Notes under the pieces: generated by a model
Told to the model about the DNA's origin: nothing
Seen by the model: the letters and a program-made list of their open reading frames with translations, nothing else
Databases searched by the model: none
Shown: one piece after another, positions 31,266 to 39,161 of the stretch
Layout: the number at the start of each line of letters is the position of its first letter
How positions within the stretch are numbered: the stretch's first letter is position 1
Program-made: the position numbers and the translations under genes
Assembly (NCBI GenBank): GCA_025331435.1
Contig: JAIWNI010000166.1
Span: 1-39,161 of the forward strand
Source of the DNA: Choanephora cucurbitarum
Taxonomy: Eukaryota > Mucoromycota > Mucoromycetes > Mucorales > Choanephoraceae
DNA length: 39,161 bases
Reading direction: 5' to 3'

Positions 31266-31768
31266 ATGGTCAAGCTCGAAGAAGTCTCTGCCGATCAATA
31301 CGAAGAAGTCGAAGTCTATAGCGAAGACGATTATTCTGATTTTTCTGACGACGAGTTTGACGATGAAGATGAATCTATCTTGGATAGAATTGCTGCTTTA
31401 AAGGATATTGTCCCTCTTAAGCACAGAAACAGAATTTCCAACAGTGTCTCTACCTTGACTTCTTGGGGAAAGACAGGTGCCACTTTTGTCGGTAAGAGTG
31501 CTTGGGTTATTACTACCTCCATGTTTTTGTTGGTCTTGCCTTTGGCCTTGGAAATTGAAAAGGAACAAGCTTTGGTTGCTTATGAAAATGAAGCTTTGCA
31601 ACAACAAGGCTCACAACAAGTAAGTTTCTTTTTAAGAAAAGACGCGCATTATGTGATGCTAAGCTCATTCCATGATAGATGATGACTACTGGCAACGTCT
31701 ATGGTCAACCTCAACAGCCTCAACAACAACAACAACAACCTCAACAACTTCGTGCTCCTGGCTTCTAA
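31266..31768 (+). CDS. TOM22: mitochondrial import receptor subunit TOM22
   Basis: Central receptor and organiser of the TOM complex; its cytosolic acidic domain binds presequences and docks TOM20. Two exons: 31266-31619 and 31679-31768, with a 59-nt GT-AG intron in phase 0; 147 residues. The N-terminus is strongly acidic (EEVEVYSEDDYSDFSDDEFD, then DEDESILDRIAALKDIVP), followed by the conserved block PLKHRNRISNSVSTLTSWGK. The single membrane span is WVITTSMFLLVLPLALEIE, whose proline is a known feature of TOM22. The intermembrane-space tail is Gln-rich and contains an encoded polyglutamine tract (CAA repeats at 31713-31749). An in-frame upstream ATG at 31191 would add a Phe-rich stretch from the T-rich leader; I prefer 31266. 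Confidence 0.94.
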
Positions 31769-32139
31769 ACAGACATTACTCACTCATACACACCTACATA
31801 TACACATACACACACATTCATGCCACAAAAGAGTTATGTAGCTTAGTGTTGGAAAAGCTATACTTCTCTTTTACCATGGTGCTTGTACAATTTCTTCCTT
31901 TTTTTTTTTAATCTGCTGTACATTTTTCTTAAAAAAAAATTAAAAGACGTTTGTGATTAACATGAAGGATAATTTGGCCGCATAGCATATGTTTTTCTAT
32001 ACGCAAAATGATGAAAGTTGAAGGCTCTAGTGTTTGAATTCAGATTTCGGTCAGGAAAAAGGAGCATCTGTCTGATTAGAAGGCCAGTTTAGTATAAGCA
32101 TTGGTTTTCTTTATATAAACAAGAATGGAATGACAGACA
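31769..32139. other. intergenic region between convergent TOM22 and Cyk3-like genes
   Basis: The first 60 bp are CA/TA-rich simple sequence (31778-31817). T- and A-runs at 31905-31940 likely mark transcript ends. No gene seen. Confidence 0.55.
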
Positions 32140-34736
32140 TTATTTGATAAAAGGTAGTGTACATGACCAATTGGCAACTGTATAAGATCCTCCCGCTTGG
32201 TGCTGTAAACATATAAGAGACCATTTGCCTGTCTCTGTGATAGTCACTGTGCCATCATAGGTTTGATCTTGTGGACAATACATGAGCTTGGACAGCTTTC
32301 CGGTAGGACTTTTGATGGCTAGTTTATGATGTGTTGCACGGTAATCTGATCGATTAGCCTTAATGCAAAATTGGTATGTCTGCAATGGAAACAGCTGATG
32401 ACACTGAGGCTCCTGTATATAAAATTCATTCGGATCAACATAAAGATTTACAAAATTAAACGCTTCTTCTTGTGGATATGGATTTGAGACGCGCACACAA
32501 AGTGCTAAAGGGTAGTGAGTCTTATTTACAATTTCTTGATGTTGATGATGGTGTCCAGTTGAACTTGTTGGAACAATTTTAGGGCCAGCATAGATTTTGA
32601 TCCAACCTGAACTTTGGTAGGGTGGCAATATCGCCTTTATTTTACATATCCTGTTGTCTTGACTGTCTAACAAACATTGAGCAAGTCCTCGTACAAATGA
32701 TCCATCTTCACCTTCTGTTTCTACATAACAACCGATGTTTCTTGATGACAGCTTGAGCGAAATATAGAAAAGGCCTTGATCTCTAGGTTGGGTATGATAT
32801 GCAAGTAGTTGGATGCGATGTGAAAAGAAAGGAACTCGGACATAAGGAAAAGAGAAAAAGGCAGCAGGAGATATAGGCGACTGTAGTAACTGATCCATTG
32901 ACTTTTTGGGTAAATGTGTCAAGATCATGTCAGTTGGCTTTGTCAGAAACCAATGCGATTCCACCTTATTGCCATTTTGCGGATAATAAGGTGATGCGAG
33001 CCAGCAATCGATCATTCGATACTCTCCATCAATATTGACTACAGTCAGAGTTACTATATTACTTTTTCCTCTCCAAAAAAAAATGTATGAATTACCTGAG
33101 CACCAAGCATGATTAATCGGAAGTTTGCTTTTAGATGTTGAAGCAATTGTATCTTTTGGAGCTATTGTTTTCCAAGAGAATCAGTATGGCTTGAATATAG
33201 ACGATCCATCTATCTTTCTTTTCTTTCATTTCTACTCCCTCACTTTTTCTCTAGCTAGCTTCCTTTCTGTCCCTCCTCCCATTTTACCTAATAATAACCT
33301 TTTAAATATCCATATATTACTTGTGCATCGTCAAATCCAGCTGCCAATACCATCTCCAAAAATAAGTGAGCCATTCCAAAAGCCGATTTACAGCTTCTTT
33401 GTTGTAATACTTGGTGTGCAGATTCACCCATGCATTTGGATAACGTATGAACGGCCGCTGTTAAAGAGTTGGCCTCTTCTTCTAGTATACGCATTGCGTC
33501 CAACCTGATTTCTTCTTCAGGTGTTGTATCAACATCATATTGCGTCATTTTACTGAATCGTTGCCTAAAATTAGAAGTTTTATGTGGTGTCATAGGTGGT
33601 TGTGATGCCATGATGTCCCTTTGCTTCTGTAGCAAAATAAGATCATTTCTCTTTTGATGATATTCAGGACGTATGTTTTGAGTAACCCAAATGAACAATG
33701 CTCTCAATCTGAAGAGTTCTCGCTTGTATGGTCTTGTTAAAAACTTTTGAGATAAAATGGCTGGAGTTAACAATGGTCCTCGCTGTTGAACTGTGGATGC
33801 ATAACTGTCGACCTGAGCAAGATCAGAATCATTAAACTGAAGTGTATCAGATACCGTATGCGTTTGACTAAGAGGGGGATAGCTATTAAAATAAAAGCAT
33901 ATGTCTGTTCGAGATTACATCACTTACTTTAATATTTCTAAAGGAGAACAATCATCATCTGCTGACTCAGGTGTTTGACATCGCTTCAAGCTGAAGAGAA
34001 AGTCCTGATAATATTGCTCTTTAGAGCCTCCCTCTTCTATCTGTGTTCGGTGCGGTTGGAGCAGACCACGAAGTTTTTTGCTAAGACCTCTCTTTAAGGG
34101 TTCAAGAGGCTCTGTTTGGCTTTCAGTACGAGGATACCAGAAGTTGGTAGTGCGTTTAGAACTCGGTGTGGACAAAGCACTAACACTTGATAAAGTATTC
34201 TCTTTGCTGCTCGTCATCGACTCAGAGCCGTTATTTGAGATTTGCTTTAAATTTGCATAGTTGATATGGTAGGTAGCACTGCATGAATGACGTCGGGATC
34301 TGACTAAATAATCCACGTTGTTCGGCAGTACCATTTCGCTACGAAGCACAGACTGTTCAGGTCCATGAGTATCAGTAATATCATCACTGTAATTCATGTC
34401 GACTGAAAAAGGTACTTGCATTGAAGCATGCTTTGAAGCTGTTTTCTTTGGCGATTCTGGATTGGTTATTGGTGGTGAAGATGGAGTTTTTTGGGCTGGT
34501 TTTTCTTGATGCAAGCTATAGATGGGATTATTTGCTACTGGCTTTCTATGAATTCTCTGCTGGATAGGTGTGCTGCTTAAGCGAAAGGATGTCGATGAGT
34601 TTATCGATTTACAATCAGCTGTGCTACTGCTTTGACTGTAACGCATCATCAAGGTTGACTGCCTCTCTGTCGAAACCATTTTATTGCGTTTTATATGATC
34701 GAATGGAATAGGATATTGAGTAAAGGTTCCGTTCAT
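32140..34736 (-). CDS. Cyk3-like protein with a degenerate transglutaminase-fold domain
   Basis: Four exons on the minus strand: 34736-33928, 33882-33299, 33161-33096, 33038-32140; 785 residues. The N-terminal ~270 residues are Ser/Pro-rich and probably disordered. From about 310 the transglutaminase-like fold follows: FLTRPYKRELFRLRALFIWV, then RSCKSAFGMAHLFLEM and AAGFDDAQVIYGYLKAP, NHAWCSVNIDGEYRMIDCW, and WFLTKPTDMILTHLP. In active enzymes the catalytic cysteine lies seven residues before the F of 'LF'; here that position is Ala, while the His (NHAW) and Asp (IDCW) remain. Loss of catalysis is known for Cyk3/KY-type proteins, which act in cytokinesis and septation. Yeast Cyk3 has an N-terminal SH3 domain, not seen here. 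Exon 2-3 joining uses a GTTATT donor and a 137-nt intron, the least certain join. A more upstream ATG at 34940 was not used. Confidence 0.75.
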
Positions 34737-35752
34737 TATATTAAGTTGAGGGTAGAGAAAGAAAGAGAGAGAAGAATGCTTGACATGAAATCGAAAGCAC
34801 TTTTTATTGCAATAAAGTGACTTTCTTTCATGCTTTATTGTTAAATGTTTATAGTTTTCCTTTTTCTCTATGGTGTCACACACAACAAACAATAACAATA
34901 TTGAGATAATGAGCATTTTGCAAACCTCCGTTTCAATCAAAAAGCTTAATATTTAGGCTTCATTCCGGTTAATTCTAGGGCCATGATTACGACATAGTAT
35001 TCCTTGTGACAGTACAAGCCTTTCCTGAATTGGAGAACTTTTTTTCTTTTTAGGTAATTTTCTGTTACTTGTGTTCTATTGCATTGCTTCTGCAAGACAG
35101 TAAATCATCAAAGATGAAGAAATCAGTTGTTTAAAAGAAAACGAAAATCAGATGGGTGAGTGGCTAAAGTATGAAATAAAGAAACACAGAAGACATTTGA
35201 TTATCATCCTTCGCCTTGAACGACAAAGACAAGTCTCCAAAAATTCAGGAGAGCTGCTGATGATATTCATGCCCAAGCAGGACTGGAAGCCAAACGATCA
35301 AACAATAAAGAGGAGATACACAAATAAAAGACATAAAGCTACCGGAAAACAGTGCATACCAAGACAATGAATGAGCTTCACATTTATTAGAAAACGAATC
35401 GAGTCATGGAAGCGAAGAGCAGGATGACCAAATAAATGTTGATGTAGACAAAAGCTACATTCGGACCAAAATACAGACAACCAAATGATAGGGATCCACA
35501 TATGGGCCAAGATGACAACAATCGCACAAAATGCAGTTGGATAAGAATATTACGAGATTGAGAAGAATTCCAATAAAACTAGGATTAGATTCATATGGTA
35601 ATATCTACAAGGGACGAGCATTAATACGGGTGATAGAGTCTAGTGTAGTTTCAAAAAGCGAAAACGCGATTGCTCCTTTGGTTGACTGCACATAGATACT
35701 AGGCTCTTTAGATATTGTAACATTAAAAGCTATTTTATTGTATTGGCAAAAT
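34737..35752. other. intergenic region with a decayed coding locus
   Basis: 34737-35000 is the leader and promoter of the Cyk3-like gene on the minus strand. 35100-35695 contains plus-strand coding-like pieces, listed separately. The final 55 bp are the 3' end region of the calcineurin gene. Confidence 0.45.
35125..35695 (+). pseudogene. decayed plus-strand coding locus, unidentified
   Basis: Several open pieces lie in series but in different frames: about 35152-35370 (MGEWLKYEIKKHRRHL); an overlapping frame near 35245-35330 reading RRAADDIHAQAGLEAKRSNN; 35375-35488 (HLLENESSHGSEEQDDQINV); and 35531-35695, an ATG-initiated 54-codon frame reading IPIKLGLDSYGNIYKGRAL and IRVIESSVVSKSENA. Base composition is purine-rich, as in real exons and unlike the flanks. 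No set of splice sites restores one frame, so I read it as a broken gene. I do not recognise the family. The last piece could be a genuine small exon. Confidence 0.3.
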
Positions 35753-37909
<2,157 letters not shown>

Positions 37910-38440
37910 AGCGATCTATACGAGTATTCTTGAAAAAGGAACAAGAGAAAAAGGGGAGAACAAGGAAAAAGGGCAAAGCTCGAAATAAAAGAAAATAGTT
38001 TATAGTGCAAGATCAAGCCGGACTCTGTAACATAATTCAATCGCAGATGATCAAAATAAAGTTTCCAGCCAATCATAACGCTGCATAAGTCTTTTTTTGG
38101 TAAATAACTACTGTGTTTACGCAAAGCTAAAATTTTCTTTATTGACAAGAAACAAAGCTTTAAATTTACCGAGTTTAAATTTGATAGATTTGATTATATC
38201 AGCTCAATTTCGGGTACGCATTTTTCAAATTGACGCTCCAAACAGCCATTGTAACTTTGGCTCTGCCAAAGAACCAACAATAGGAATCTCTTGGGAATCT
38301 TGTTTCATTTACACTAATAAAAAAGAGTCTTTGCTTTACTTTGATGTTAGTCGCAAAATAAATAAATAGCAAGTGGCAAGAAGAGATTAAGAACACAATA
38401 TCAGCCTGTGTTCAAAATGTCATTTTTTTTGTGCAATTTC
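37910..38440. other. calcineurin promoter region
   Basis: Upstream DNA of the calcineurin gene. Purine-rich on the plus strand near 37930-37990 (the leader). No supported gene; a 90-codon plus-strand frame at 38097-38369 looks random. Confidence 0.4.
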
Positions 38441-38444
38441 AATT

Positions 38445-39161
38445 ATAGTACCCGTTTTCTACTGTACTATATTCGCTCCATTTATGCAGTGCCTCGCCTA
38501 TGTGGAACTGCATTACTCAAGTAAGTCTGATTTTCTCTCCCAATAAGCCTTTAGTTACAAGAAATTTTCTTTCAACATTATCATTTGAACTCATATCAAG
38601 AAGACACAAAAGATCGACTTGAACTTCCCGTGCTCAACAGGTGAACATGTCTTCAATGAAATACTGCAGGAAATAATTAATAATAAAATGAAAACAAACA
38701 ACACTATCAAGAGAACAGGGGCTGCTTATTGTAAAATTAAATTAAGGGACATGTCCAGGAACGATATAAAGTTACACACTGCGTTTGACAAAATTTTGAA
38801 GCTCTTCTCACTATCAGCATTTTCAACTAGGCGCCTCTCCCCTTCCCCAAAATTAGAGAAACCAATATCTAGAGGCAAAAGCAAAAGTTACTACAAAAAA
38901 TCAACAAGTTTCAACTACTGAGAAAAAAAGAGGAAGCAGCGTAAGGGATCTAGTAACAAGATCAAACAACCGAAAAAGACTATATGCTAAGAGAAGACGA
39001 GCAAGCAAACAAGAAATAGTCGTATCACGTTCATTGGCATACAAATGTAGAAAAAAAGTGACATCAAGAAAGTACAGCAAGCTGAGACTATGTCATCTGA
39101 AGAAGGGAAGATAAAGGAGACACACCTGCAAAAAAATTCTGAGGAGATTGATGATTTACGT
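38445..39161 (+). other. coding-like fragments running off the right edge
   Basis: Successive open plus-strand stretches: 38445-38520 (YYIRSIYAVPRLCGTALL, ending at a GTAAGT donor-like site); about 38619-38921 (EHVFNEILQEIINNKMKTNN and DIKLHTAFDKILKLFSLSAF); and, in another frame, about 38930-39110 (RDLVTRSNNRKRLYAKRRRA, SKQEIVVSRSLAYKCRKKV). The middle one has no ATG near its start. They could be exons of a gene continuing past the window or a decayed copy. I recognise no domain. Composition is A-rich, so some openness is expected by chance. Confidence 0.25.

Noticed and set aside
34737..34940. Upstream in-frame ATG extending the Cyk3-like protein with a hydrophobic N-terminus
   Set aside because: The extension is AT-rich and of leader-like composition; a signal peptide makes no sense for a cytokinesis protein.

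Overview
The window looks like nuclear DNA from a filamentous fungus, most probably an early-diverging one of the Mucoromycota (Mucorales-like). The genes are eukaryotic and carry many short introns (mostly 45-85 nt) with GTAAGT-type donors. Intergenic DNA is AT-rich, and ATGs tend to follow pyrimidine- or A-rich leaders. The set is fungal: calcineurin A, calcipressin, Scs7-type fatty acid hydroxylase, SUR7/PalI, Cyk3-like, and a Psd2-type phosphatidylserine decarboxylase. A retroelement tail and a Fanzor-like locus also fit. The phylum assignment is inferred from gene content and intron style; no rRNA or marker tree is available here. All exon joins below were worked out by hand from splice signals and reading frame.

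Layout. 1-2.8 kb: tail of a broken LINE-like reverse transcriptase at the left edge, then gene-poor DNA. 2.85-8.4 kb: a PRA1/Yip3-type membrane protein and an eight-exon phosphatidylserine decarboxylase with C2 domains and an EF-hand, both on the plus strand. 9.4-10.7 kb: a neuroguidin/Lcp5 ribosome-biogenesis gene on the minus strand. 12.8-16.6 kb: the most unusual locus, a very long Fanzor-like (eukaryotic TnpB relative) RuvC nuclease gene that is interrupted by two apparent frameshifts and at least one stop. 17.8-20.6 kb: a convergent pair, an Adh6-type alcohol dehydrogenase and a branched-chain aminotransferase, with stops 58 bp apart. 21.5-24.4 kb: a small conserved fungal protein, TOM20 and calcipressin. 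25.9-29.5 kb: SUR7/PalI, fatty acid 2-hydroxylase, and a convergent ankyrin-repeat protein. 30.3-31.8 kb: a small coiled-coil protein and TOM22. 32.1-37.9 kb, minus strand: a Cyk3-like transglutaminase-fold protein and the nine-exon calcineurin catalytic subunit. 38-39.2 kb: unassigned, with coding-like fragments running off the right edge.

Functional links. Two TOM-complex receptors (TOM20 and TOM22) lie within 9 kb of each other. The calcineurin catalytic subunit and its regulator calcipressin are both present, 11 kb apart. Lipid enzymes (phosphatidylserine decarboxylase, fatty acid 2-hydroxylase) and membrane or trafficking proteins (PRA1, SUR7) make up much of the rest. These are ordinary housekeeping genes. 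The unusual material lies between them: the Fanzor-like locus, the retroelement tail, and several short decayed coding fragments, two of which (near 9.0 and 24.9 kb) appear to be related copies.
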